DNA of 5,085 nucleotides, taken from positions 1-5,085 of the forward strand of contig JACCYX010000303.1 in the NCBI GenBank assembly GCA_013696265.1, read 5' to 3'. Below, piece after piece: positions 1-5,085 of the stretch. Both the position numbers and the translations under genes were made by a program. Within the stretch, counting starts at the first letter, position 1. Each line of letters begins with the position of its first letter. The notes beneath the pieces were generated by a model that saw nothing but the letters and a program-made list of their open reading frames with translations, was not told the DNA's origin and searched no databases. The DNA comes from Chloroflexia bacterium. GTDB taxonomy: Bacteria; Chloroflexota; Chloroflexia; Thermomicrobiales; UBA6265.

Positions 1-655
1 GGCAGGAGCGGCCGCGATCATGATCGTGCCACCCTACTACGGCAAGCCGGACCCGGACGCGCTAATCGCCTACTACGCCGAAATCGCCGCCGCGAGTTCG
101 TTGCCGGTGATTCCCTACGCGCGGGACTCGGCGCTCTTCACCCCGGCGATGGCGGAGCGGCTGGTCAACGACGTGCCCAACGTGATCGCCTTCAAGGACG
201 GGCGCGGCGACGTGCGCCTCTTCCAGCAAATCCGGGAGCATGTAAACGAACAGTGCGGAGAGGACCGGGTGGTCTGGCTGGCCGGGACCGGCGACGACCT
301 GGTTGGCCCCTGGTTCGCGGCCGGGGCCGAGGGGTTCACGTCGTCGCTGGCCTGTTTCTGGCCGGAGGCGTCCGGCGAGTTGTACCGGCTGGCGAGCACT
401 GGCGATTACGCCGGACTGGCCGCGTATCACCAGCGAGTGGTGAGGCCGATCTACGCCCTGCGCCAGCGCCGGCCGGGCTACGAGGTCTCGGTGATGAAGG
501 CGGCGATGGAGATCCTGGGCTACCAGGCCGGACCCGCCCGTGCCCCGCTCGCCAACATCACCAGCCATGAGCGCGACGAACTCGCCGCCCTGCTCACCAG
601 GCTCGAAGTCCCCACCCGCGCCGACCGCGCATCGGAACAGGTCATCGCCTTGTAG
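1..655 (+). CDS. kdgD: DapA/KdgD-family aldolase, probable 5-dehydro-4-deoxyglucarate dehydratase (5' end cut off)
   Basis: The gene is open from the left edge; the first whole codon is at base 2. An ATG at 20 lies inside the conserved segment AGAAAIMIVPPYYGKP, so it is not the true start. Roughly the first 90-100 residues of a family member of about 300 are missing. Visible are the PPYY strand motif, the catalytic tyrosine in VIPYARDSALF (codon 116-118) and the Schiff-base lysine in AFKDGRGD (codon 194-196). The FKDG-GD context and the C-terminal pattern YALRQRRPGYEVSVMKA followed by AGPARAPL resemble KdgD more than DapA, whose lysine usually sits in a K-(D/E)-A-(S/T)-G context. KdgD converts 5-dehydro-4-deoxy-D-glucarate to 2-oxoglutarate semialdehyde, CO2 and water in the cytoplasm. 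Family membership is firm. The exact substrate is inferred, and a related sugar-acid aldolase is possible. The gene converges on the glycosidase gene and ends in TAG. Confidence 0.85.
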   Translation, partial: AGAAAIMIVPPYYGKPDPDALIAYYAEIAAASSLPVIPYARDSALFTPAMAERLVNDVPNVIAFKDGRGDVRLFQQIREHVNEQCGEDRVVWLAGTGDDLVGPWFAAGAEGFTSSLACFWPEASGELYRLASTGDYAGLAAYHQRVVRPIYALRQRRPGYEVSVMKAAMEILGYQAGPARAPLANITSHERDELAALLTRLEVPTRADRASEQVIAL

Positions 656-789
656 AGAATATGGCGCCCGAATCTGGTAGTGGTCGAGTTCATCTCGACC
701 CCGAGACCAGGCAAAGACAAGCTTTGCCACTACCAAATGCGAAGCCAACGTTCATCCTCCCGTCATGGAGTGGAGATCATCTTCCTAAC
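656..789. other. Convergent intergenic region
   Basis: These 134 bp separate the stop codons of two converging genes. The left half contains the three-way-junction inverted repeat listed separately. Bases 736-789 show no gene, no clear promoter and no T-tract typical of an intrinsic terminator on either strand. Confidence 0.6.
675..735. repeat. 61-base inverted-repeat element able to form a three-way junction; possible bidirectional terminator or mobile palindrome
   Basis: The outer arms TGGTAGTGG (675-683) and CCACTACCA (727-735) are perfect reverse complements. Between them lie two perfect hairpins: GGTCGAG (682-688) with CTCGACC (694-700) around a 5-base loop, and GGCAAAG (710-716) with CTTTGCC (722-728) around a 5-base loop. 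The outer stem and each hairpin share two bases. A fully paired fold therefore has three 7 bp stems (675-681/729-735, 682-688/694-700, 710-716/722-728) joined by a 9-base linker (701-709). The position between convergent genes suits a two-way terminator, but there is no U-tract. It could instead be a REP-like or other small palindromic repeat. It does not have tRNA arm sizes or the conserved T-loop sequence. Confidence 0.65.
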
Positions 790-3198
790 CTACAACCAAT
801 CGATCCGAAGCAACTCCTCGCCCGTGCCGCGAATCCGGGACGTAACGAGGACGTTCCCTTCACGCAGCATCGCATCGTAATCGGGACTGGCCACGACCGT
901 CCGCTTCGTCACCAGCGAGAGCGCATCCGAGTCTCCGGTCAACCGGACCATGATCCCATCGGGCCGGACTTCCACAATTTCCGCCGTCGACCAGGCGACC
1001 CGCACGTCACCCAGGTCGAGGTCGACCGGCAGCATCACGCCGTCGCGGCGCCGGAGCATGACCGGGCGTCCTTCGAAGAGCGGCTCTCCCTCATCGAACA
1101 GATGGACAGCCTTGTCGATGCCGTCGAGGTTCAGCGCGTGGACGAAGCGCGCGCCGTCCGGGGTGGCGGCGGACGAGAGGAAGATGCCGTTCAGCGGGTG
1201 GTCATGGGTCAGGCCCGGTTCGACCCCCAGCCGCGCGAACGCCTTCCGGAAGTAGTCGAGATCAGCCGGGATTTCGGCCGAAACGACAATCGCCCGGCCA
1301 TCTCCGACCGGGATGTCGAAGGCGCAAGCCTCGTCCGTGCCGTAGACCCGGAAGAGCGTCCCTTCATCTAACGGCGCGAACGTTTGCGCGAAACGGGCGC
1401 GGAGTTCGGGGCGCGGCGCGGCCCAGCCATCGGCGTTGACCGATAGGAAGTAGCGGTGATCGGCCCACCGCAGCCCAACGTGATGCAGACCCAATGCGTC
1501 CATCAGGATCGTGCAGGGCTCGCCGGTCATGTCGAAGAGCGGCACCTCGCCGTGCAGGAAGAGCTGCCCGCCAGCCTGGAGCCAGTCGACCAGTTTCCGC
1601 TGCACCGCTGCGTCCATGTAGCGGGCCGAAGCCAGTGCCAGTACCGGCGTGACCGCGACATCGAGCGGCCCATCCTGGATATTCACCGCCGTGTAGCGGT
1701 AGGTCAGATGCAGCATCGCCCGCGCCATCACCCCGCCCGGCCCGCCGAAGCGGTGACGCTTGAGGTTTTCGGCGATCTCGCCCATCGCCCCATTGCCGGG
1801 GTAGACGCTTTCCGTCATCCAGTAGTCGGGGATGAACCCGACCGCGATCCGGTCCCGTTCCTCGGTTGCCGTCGCGACCGCCGGACCGAGCGCGCCGAGC
1901 ATCCGGTTCGTCCGTGCCAGGCGCGGCAGCGTGTAGTTCTCCTCGCCTTCGGGGTTGACCGGCGCGTTCACGCCGTGCCGCTCGCCGGTGAAGCTGATCC
2001 GGTCGTTGCCGTCACCGGTCACGCGGTCGAGCCGGTAGTTGACCCCGCCGGTGAAGAGGTAGTAGTTGATCAGCCTGTTCCCCTGGGCCACGCACATCCG
2101 CAGCTTGAAATCGGCCGCCGAAGGATCGAGCCGGGCGCTCATGCTGGAGCCGTAGTCGCCCTCCCCAGCCTCGAACTCAACCGAGGTGAGCGGCTGGTCC
2201 GGCCCATTGACGGCCTCCATGAAGGCGTTCATGAGGTAGAGGTCCGGGGCGTTCACACCCGTCAGGTCGCCAAGGTAATGGTCGCTGCCCGCGAGGTAGC
2301 CGGGCGCCTGGGTGTAGCTCTCGTAGAGCTGGCTGATGCCGATCGGGAACGACGCCCCGCCGCCCGCCTCGGTGCCGTGGATATTGATGATGTACGGGAT
2401 TCCGGAAATCCCGAACTCCTCAGCGTAGCGGCGCAATTCGGCCACGTAGCGGGCAAAGCGGTTCCGCATGGAGTGACCGAAATCGTGCATCAGGTCGCCG
2501 GCGATATCCTCGCCCGGCGAGCGGACGAGCCGGGCGAACGCCGGCAGGTCCTCGACGGCGTTGCCGTAGGTTGCGGCGGCATCGTAGTCATCGCGGGCGA
2601 CCAGCCAGTCGCGGAAATCGGCGATCACGAAGTCGGTCAGGTCCGGCGTGTTCGTGACCCACGAGAGCATGCCGATCTCGTTGTCGAGCTGGAGCGCGAT
2701 CACGTTGCCGCCGGTCCCGATCTGGCGGCTGGCGATGACTGGGATGACGTGCTCGTACCAGCCGCGGGCCGCCTCCAGGAAGGCCGGGGCGAGGTAGTCG
2801 AGCGTGCGGACCGGGGCAGGATCGCCGTCCCAGCCGACCGGCACGAGTTCCGGGTGATCCTCGTAGAGCCGATACGGGATGCCCTCGTTCTTCATCTCGG
2901 CCATGATGAAGGGGCCGGGCCGGGCAAAGAAGTACATGTCGTGACTGGCGCAGAGGTCGATGAAGGCCCCGAGGTTGAGCTCCGGCCGGGTGTGGCCGTC
3001 GAGGTCGATCTCGCCGGTCTCCAACTCGTGACAGAGCCAGGGGATGTAGGAGGCAACCGTGTTGCCGCCCGCCGCTTTGAGCTTCACAATGCGGTCGTCC
3101 CATTCGTCGCGCTTGAGCCGGAAGTAGTGGATCTCCCCCGAAATCAGCAGCCGCGGCGTGCCGTCAATGACGATCCGCTTGTCCCGAACTTCAATCAT
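790..3198 (-). CDS. GH35-like glycoside hydrolase, putative cytoplasmic beta-galactosidase (802 aa)
   Basis: The N-terminal TIM barrel (about residues 1-390) follows the GH35 order: SGEIHYFRLKRDEW (20-33), the HE pair in PWLCHELETG (57-58), and RPGPFIMAEMKNEGIP (93-108). The likely acid/base is E174 in LQLDNEIG, and the likely nucleophile is E341 in TSVEFEAGEGDYGSS. The middle part (about 450-560), with VAVTPVLALASARYMDAA and VDWLQAGGQLFLHGEVPLFD, resembles the glutamine-amidotransferase-like fold seen in GH42 trimerisation domains. The C-terminal 100 residues look beta-rich. The ATG at 3196-3198 is preceded by AAAGGGG (minus strand), a good ribosome binding site, and the protein begins just before the first barrel strand. 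There is no signal peptide, so it should act on imported sugar. Retaining hydrolysis of terminal beta-galactosides is the family norm, but divergence here (LDNE instead of VENE, CHELE instead of NxHEP) leaves the true substrate open. It is transcribed divergently from the LacI-type regulator and ends in TAG. Confidence 0.88.
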   Translation of the reverse strand: MIEVRDKRIVIDGTPRLLISGEIHYFRLKRDEWDDRIVKLKAAGGNTVASYIPWLCHELETGEIDLDGHTRPELNLGAFIDLCASHDMYFFARPGPFIMAEMKNEGIPYRLYEDHPELVPVGWDGDPAPVRTLDYLAPAFLEAARGWYEHVIPVIASRQIGTGGNVIALQLDNEIGMLSWVTNTPDLTDFVIADFRDWLVARDDYDAAATYGNAVEDLPAFARLVRSPGEDIAGDLMHDFGHSMRNRFARYVAELRRYAEEFGISGIPYIINIHGTEAGGGASFPIGISQLYESYTQAPGYLAGSDHYLGDLTGVNAPDLYLMNAFMEAVNGPDQPLTSVEFEAGEGDYGSSMSARLDPSAADFKLRMCVAQGNRLINYYLFTGGVNYRLDRVTGDGNDRISFTGERHGVNAPVNPEGEENYTLPRLARTNRMLGALGPAVATATEERDRIAVGFIPDYWMTESVYPGNGAMGEIAENLKRHRFGGPGGVMARAMLHLTYRYTAVNIQDGPLDVAVTPVLALASARYMDAAVQRKLVDWLQAGGQLFLHGEVPLFDMTGEPCTILMDALGLHHVGLRWADHRYFLSVNADGWAAPRPELRARFAQTFAPLDEGTLFRVYGTDEACAFDIPVGDGRAIVVSAEIPADLDYFRKAFARLGVEPGLTHDHPLNGIFLSSAATPDGARFVHALNLDGIDKAVHLFDEGEPLFEGRPVMLRRRDGVMLPVDLDLGDVRVAWSTAEIVEVRPDGIMVRLTGDSDALSLVTKRTVVASPDYDAMLREGNVLVTSRIRGTGEELLRIDWL

Positions 3199-3201
3199 GG
3201 T

Positions 3202-3208
3202 TGGCCCC
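3202..3208 (-). promoter_or_regulatory. Ribosome binding site of the glycosidase gene
   Basis: Read on the minus strand, GAGAAAGGGGCCAACC precedes the ATG. The AGGGG core lies a few bases upstream of the start and supports the chosen initiation codon. No other ATG, GTG or TTG nearby fits the conserved barrel beginning better. Confidence 0.6.
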
Positions 3209-3212
3209 TTTC

Positions 3213-3226
3213 TCGCTACGTTTCCG
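3213..3226. promoter_or_regulatory. Candidate degenerate LacI-type operator before the glycosidase gene
   Basis: TCGCTACGTTTCCG matches the good operator at 3512-3525 at 9 of 14 positions when aligned on the central CG. The right half (CGTTT-CG) is well kept and the left half is poor. It lies 14 bp upstream of the glycosidase start codon; the strong operator lies 15 bp upstream of the regulator start. The matching placement is the main argument. A half-site of this quality can occur by chance. Confidence 0.3.
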
Positions 3227-3238
3227 ACACTACTAAAT

Positions 3239-3394
3239 TGTCATTCCGAGCTTGCGAGGAATCCCTGCGCGAAGCGGTATCCCCGGCGCAGCCGGCAGTA
3301 CGTCATCCCGCAGCGAGCCAGCATGGGGGACGGTGCGACCACCGTTCAGGTGTACCGGCTGCGCCGGGGGATGCCTCGCAAGCTCGGCATGACA
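3239..3394. repeat. 156 bp imperfect palindrome, dispersed intergenic repeat of the GTCATTCCGAGC type
   Basis: Outer arms of 27 bases, 3239-3265 (starts TGTCATTCCGAGCTTGCGAG) and 3368-3394 in reverse complement (starts TGTCATGCCGAGCTTGCGAG), agree at 25 of 27 positions. Inside them a second pair of arms, CCCCGGCGCAGCCGG (3281-3295) and CCGGCTGCGCCGGGG (3355-3369), is perfectly complementary over 15 bases. A diverged, partial third copy of the outer motif starts at 3302 (GTCATCCCGCAGCGAG). A small 6 bp hairpin, ACGGTG/CACCGT, sits at 3330-3345. Motifs of the form GTCATTCCGAGC...GCGAGGAATC are known as intergenic repeats in many bacterial genomes. No transposase is present, so the element would be non-autonomous. 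It could extrude a long stem in DNA or RNA. Confidence 0.8.
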
Positions 3395-3472
3395 GTCTCT
3401 TGGGAAGCCGCTCGCTCTCCTTGTTCTGGCACCATTAAACGCCCGCTTTCGTAACGTAAAGTCGTCACAATG

Positions 3473-3501
3473 TTGCGTTAACAGCGAAGCGGCGGTAGAC
3501 T
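3473..3501 (+). promoter_or_regulatory. Predicted sigma70-type promoter of the regulator gene
   Basis: TTGCGT (3473-3478) and TAGACT (3496-3501) are separated by 17 bases and match the -35 and -10 consensus at 3 and 4 of 6 positions. Transcription would start near 3508, immediately before the operator at 3512. This is a pattern match, strengthened by its position next to the operator. Confidence 0.5.
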
Positions 3502-3511
3502 TCCCGCACAC

Positions 3512-3525
3512 TGTAAACGTTTACG
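3512..3525. promoter_or_regulatory. LacI/GalR-family operator
   Basis: TGTAAACGTTTACG contains the perfect 12 bp palindrome GTAAACGTTTAC with the central CG typical of LacI/GalR-family operators. It lies 15 bp upstream of a LacI-family start codon and just after the predicted transcription start. Bound repressor would block initiation or early elongation, so autorepression of the regulator gene and of the binding-protein gene behind it is the simplest reading. Confidence 0.85.
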
Positions 3526-3540
3526 GCGAGCGAGGGAAGC

Positions 3541-4677
3541 ATGGGCGCCAAAGGTCCAACCCTGCATCAAGTCGCTGATCGGGCTGGCGTTTCGATCGCC
3601 ACCGTCTCGCGCGTCGCTCGCGGGCTCGATCACATTTCGGCGGAGACGCGCGGCCGGGTGCTGGCGGCAATCGACGAGTTGAACTACCGGCCCAGCCATT
3701 TCGGGCGGGCCCTGGTCAAGCGCCGCCACGGCACGCTCGGGATCGTCTTTCCCGGTCTGCGCGGACCCTATTACGCTGAAGTGATCCACGGCTTCGAGGT
3801 CGAGGCGGTTGCCGCCGGGATGAGCCTGCTCATCCTCGGCACCGAGTTGCTGCCCAACGCCGACACCCAGGTGCTGGGCATGGCGGACCGCGCTGACGGA
3901 CTGGCCGTGATGGGCGGCACGATCGGCGACGACCTCATCCAGCGCCTCGCCGCGCGCGGCGTCCCGATCGTAACGATGGCCCGGCCCCAACTGGCGGGCA
4001 TTCCCAACGCCCGGGTCGACAACTACGCCAGCACCCTCGCCCTGGTCACCCACCTGATCCAGTATCACGGCTACGACCGCCTGGAGTTCGTGGGCAACAT
4101 CATGGGCGCGCCCGACGCCGTCGAACGCTGGCGCGGGTTCGTCCAGGCCCACCTCGACGCCGAACTGACGCCGCCTGACGAACCGCTTTCCTCCGCCTAC
4201 GAACAGGCGTCCGGGGTGCAGGCCGCGCTGCGCGTCCTCGATCTGGCACGGCGGCCGCGTGCCGTGGTCTGCGGCAACGACGAGATCGCCACCGGCATGC
4301 TCAGTACCCTCGCCGCCAGCGGGGTCCGGGTTCCGGACGAAATCGCGGTCACCGGCTGGGACGACGGGCCGTTCGCCCGCTACGCCACCCCGCCCCTAAC
4401 CACGGTTTCGCAACCGGCCCGCGCCCTGGGACAGCAGACGGCGCGGACCCTGCTGGTACTGATCGAGCGCGGCGAATCCATCGAACACGAGGTCGTGCTC
4501 ACGACCGAACCCATTATTCGCGCGAGTTGCGGCTGCCCCTTCGACCCGGCCACGGGCTTCACGATGGCCAACGGCGACCGCAACCCATTCAAGGAAGGAG
4601 CACCCATCGACGAGCTAATCGAAGCCGATTCAACCGCGAACACCCGTCATCGCGAAATCGCCCTGACGGGCGGTTAG
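3541..4677 (+). CDS. LacI/GalR-family transcriptional regulator with C-terminal extension (378 aa)
   Basis: This is a DNA-binding repressor of sugar genes. The N-terminal helix-turn-helix is clear: TLHQVADRAGVSIATVSRV (7-25). The hinge helix NYRPSHFGRALVKRR (48-62) follows, with the minor-groove leucine at 58. The periplasmic-binding-protein-like effector domain spans about 65-330 and carries the usual markers: ERWRGF (195-200, sugar-contact arginine), VCGNDEIATGML (243-254) and VTGWDDGPFARYATPPLTTV (270-289). The domain ends at RASCGC (328-332), where many family members stop. Here about 46 further hydrophilic residues follow, of unknown role. The ATG at 3541 is set by the helix-turn-helix beginning at residue 7; GAGGGA at 3532-3537 is a close-spaced ribosome binding site. 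The perfect operator lies just upstream. The effector is likely a mono- or disaccharide from the locus, which is inference. It ends in TAG. Confidence 0.95.
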   Translation: MGAKGPTLHQVADRAGVSIATVSRVARGLDHISAETRGRVLAAIDELNYRPSHFGRALVKRRHGTLGIVFPGLRGPYYAEVIHGFEVEAVAAGMSLLILGTELLPNADTQVLGMADRADGLAVMGGTIGDDLIQRLAARGVPIVTMARPQLAGIPNARVDNYASTLALVTHLIQYHGYDRLEFVGNIMGAPDAVERWRGFVQAHLDAELTPPDEPLSSAYEQASGVQAALRVLDLARRPRAVVCGNDEIATGMLSTLAASGVRVPDEIAVTGWDDGPFARYATPPLTTVSQPARALGQQTARTLLVLIERGESIEHEVVLTTEPIIRASCGCPFDPATGFTMANGDRNPFKEGAPIDELIEADSTANTRHREIALTGG

Positions 4678-4686
4678 CGGGGCCGT

Positions 4687-4698
4687 GCCTGGCCAGGC
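4687..4698. repeat. 12 bp perfect palindrome between regulator and binding-protein genes
   Basis: GCCTGGCCAGGC lies 10 bp after the regulator stop and 47 bp before the next start. It could be a protein-binding site, or it could form a very small stem in RNA. It lacks a T-tract and is too short to be a convincing terminator. Confidence 0.35.
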
Positions 4699-4730
4699 GG
4701 TAGAGATCGAACGGGCCGATAGCGTCATAG

Positions 4731-4735
4731 AGGAG
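4731..4735 (+). promoter_or_regulatory. Ribosome binding site of the solute-binding protein gene
   Basis: AGGAG (within GAGGAG, 4730-4735) lies 10 bases before the ATG at 4746, a workable though slightly long spacing. It supports that start over internal codons. Confidence 0.7.
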
Positions 4736-4745
4736 TACAAGACCC

Positions 4746-5085
4746 ATGAGCAACCAGGACAAGCGCGCGGTCATCCAGGCGAAAGCGTGTTCCGGCGATA
4801 GCTGCGGAACGCCGTATCAGCACCACGTCAACCGGCGGGCGCTGTTGCAAGGCGCCGCCCTCGGTACGGCTGGACTGGCCTTCGCCGGCTTGCCGCACGG
4901 CGTGTTCGCCGCCCAGGATGGGGCGATGATCGACAGCCTCAACCTCGGCAGCTTCGGTGGCGGCTCGGCGCCGCAGATCAACTTCAATCCCTACTCGCCC
5001 AACAGCCTGGCGGGCGGCGCGAACATGTTCGAGAAGCTCTATATCGTCAACGGTTTCAGTTGCGAGGAAGTGCCCTGGTTGGCCG
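4746..5085 (+). CDS. Tat-exported ABC-transporter solute-binding protein, family 5 type (3' end cut off)
   Basis: Only the first 113 residues are in the window; family members are usually 500-650. Residues 29-55 (NRRALLQGAALGTAGLAFAG...VFA) form a twin-arginine signal: the RR pair at 30-31, a hydrophobic stretch, and a likely cleavage after VFA (55) before AQD. The mature start, with INFNPYSPNSLAGGANMFEKLYIVNGF (78-104) followed by EEVPWLA, matches the opening of family 5 binding proteins. These bind oligopeptides or, in several thermophiles, beta-linked oligosaccharides. The 29-residue region before the twin arginines is long and contains two cysteines (15 and 20). The gene lies 68 bp after the regulator on the same strand, so co-transcription is likely. 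With a glycosidase and sugar regulator beside it, an oligosaccharide ligand is more likely than a peptide, but this is inferred from context. Permease and ATPase genes would be expected to the right. Confidence 0.88.
   Translation, partial: MSNQDKRAVIQAKACSGDSCGTPYQHHVNRRALLQGAALGTAGLAFAGLPHGVFAAQDGAMIDSLNLGSFGGGSAPQINFNPYSPNSLAGGANMFEKLYIVNGFSCEEVPWLA

Larger units (their letters stand above)
3199..3540. other. Divergent intergenic region between glycosidase and regulator genes
   Basis: This 342 bp region has no credible gene. From left to right it holds the glycosidase ribosome binding site, a degenerate half-operator (3213-3226), a 156 bp imperfect palindrome (3239-3394), about 80 bp without recognised signals, then the predicted regulator promoter, a perfect LacI-type operator and the regulator's ribosome binding site. 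Short open frames across the palindrome begin in or read through repeat sequence and are not believed. Confidence 0.75.

Noticed and set aside
675..735. tRNA or attC recombination site
   Set aside because: The fold has three arms of equal 7 bp length without the conserved T-loop or a 7-base anticodon loop, and the ends lack the RYYYAAC/GTTRRRY core sites of attC.
62..748. Minus-strand open frame of 228 codons over the KdgD-like gene
   Set aside because: It lies opposite a well-supported aldolase coding region and has no recognisable motif; it would also start inside the three-way-junction repeat.
661..1371. Open frame of 236 codons starting just after the KdgD-like gene
   Set aside because: Most of it is antisense to the 3' end of the glycosidase gene, with no domain and a shadow-like composition.
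1456..3438. Long open frame (660 codons) on the plus strand opposite the glycosidase
   Set aside because: It is antisense to a gene with clear GH35 motifs and catalytic residues, has a low-complexity composition rich in R, V, H and P, and shows no recognisable domain. GC-rich codon bias on the other strand explains it.
3451..3480. Second LacI-type operator around GTAACGTAAA and TTGCGTTA
   Set aside because: Only short half-like fragments match, and the spacing around CG does not fit the TGTAAACGTTTACA pattern.
3158..3511. Short open frames on both strands of the divergent intergenic region
   Set aside because: They translate the palindromic repeat; peptides like HSELARNP are typical artefacts of this repeat type.
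4659..4672. CGCCC/GGGCG hairpin near the regulator stop as a terminator
   Set aside because: The stem is only 5 bp, lies before the stop codon and is not followed by a T-tract; the downstream gene is on the same strand and probably co-transcribed.
653..4677. All three complete genes end in TAG, suggesting stop-codon bias or amber recoding
   Set aside because: Three genes are too few to show a bias, and each protein ends where its family would be expected to end or beyond, so there is no sign of read-through.

Overview
The window is GC-rich DNA, apparently bacterial, with four protein genes and two structured intergenic regions. It looks like a carbohydrate-use locus of a free-living heterotroph. 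The Tat-type secretion signal on a peptide/oligosaccharide-type binding protein, the GC-rich codon use and a dispersed palindromic repeat of the GTCATTCCGAGC type would fit Chloroflexota (Thermomicrobia-like) or a similar high-GC phylum. That assignment is an impression, because no marker gene is present.

Layout. Bases 1-655 (+) hold the C-terminal two thirds of a class I aldolase of the DapA/KdgD family, most like 5-dehydro-4-deoxyglucarate dehydratase. It converges on an 802-residue GH35-like glycosidase on the minus strand (790-3198). The 134 bp between their stops contain a 61-base sequence that can fold into a perfect three-way junction (675-735). A 342 bp divergent intergenic region (3199-3540) follows. 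It contains a 156 bp imperfect palindrome of repeat character (3239-3394), a plausible sigma70-type promoter (3473-3501) and a perfect LacI-family operator (3512-3525). Next come a LacI/GalR-family regulator (3541-4677, +) and, 68 bp further on the same strand, the start of a Tat-exported family 5 solute-binding protein (4746 to the window end).

Proposed workings (inference). The binding protein would capture an oligosaccharide or glycoside outside the membrane for an ABC importer encoded beyond the window. The glycosidase has no signal peptide and would cleave the imported sugar in the cytoplasm. The KdgD-like enzyme would act in sugar-acid breakdown leading to 2-oxoglutarate semialdehyde. 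The LacI-type protein probably represses its own promoter, and so the binding-protein gene behind it, through the operator just downstream of the predicted transcription start. A degenerate half-operator at an equivalent place before the glycosidase suggests, weakly, that the divergent gene is under the same control.

No RNA gene, CRISPR array, transposase or prophage gene was seen. The most unusual items are the two intergenic palindromic structures. The rest is a fairly ordinary, though divergent, sugar-utilisation cluster.
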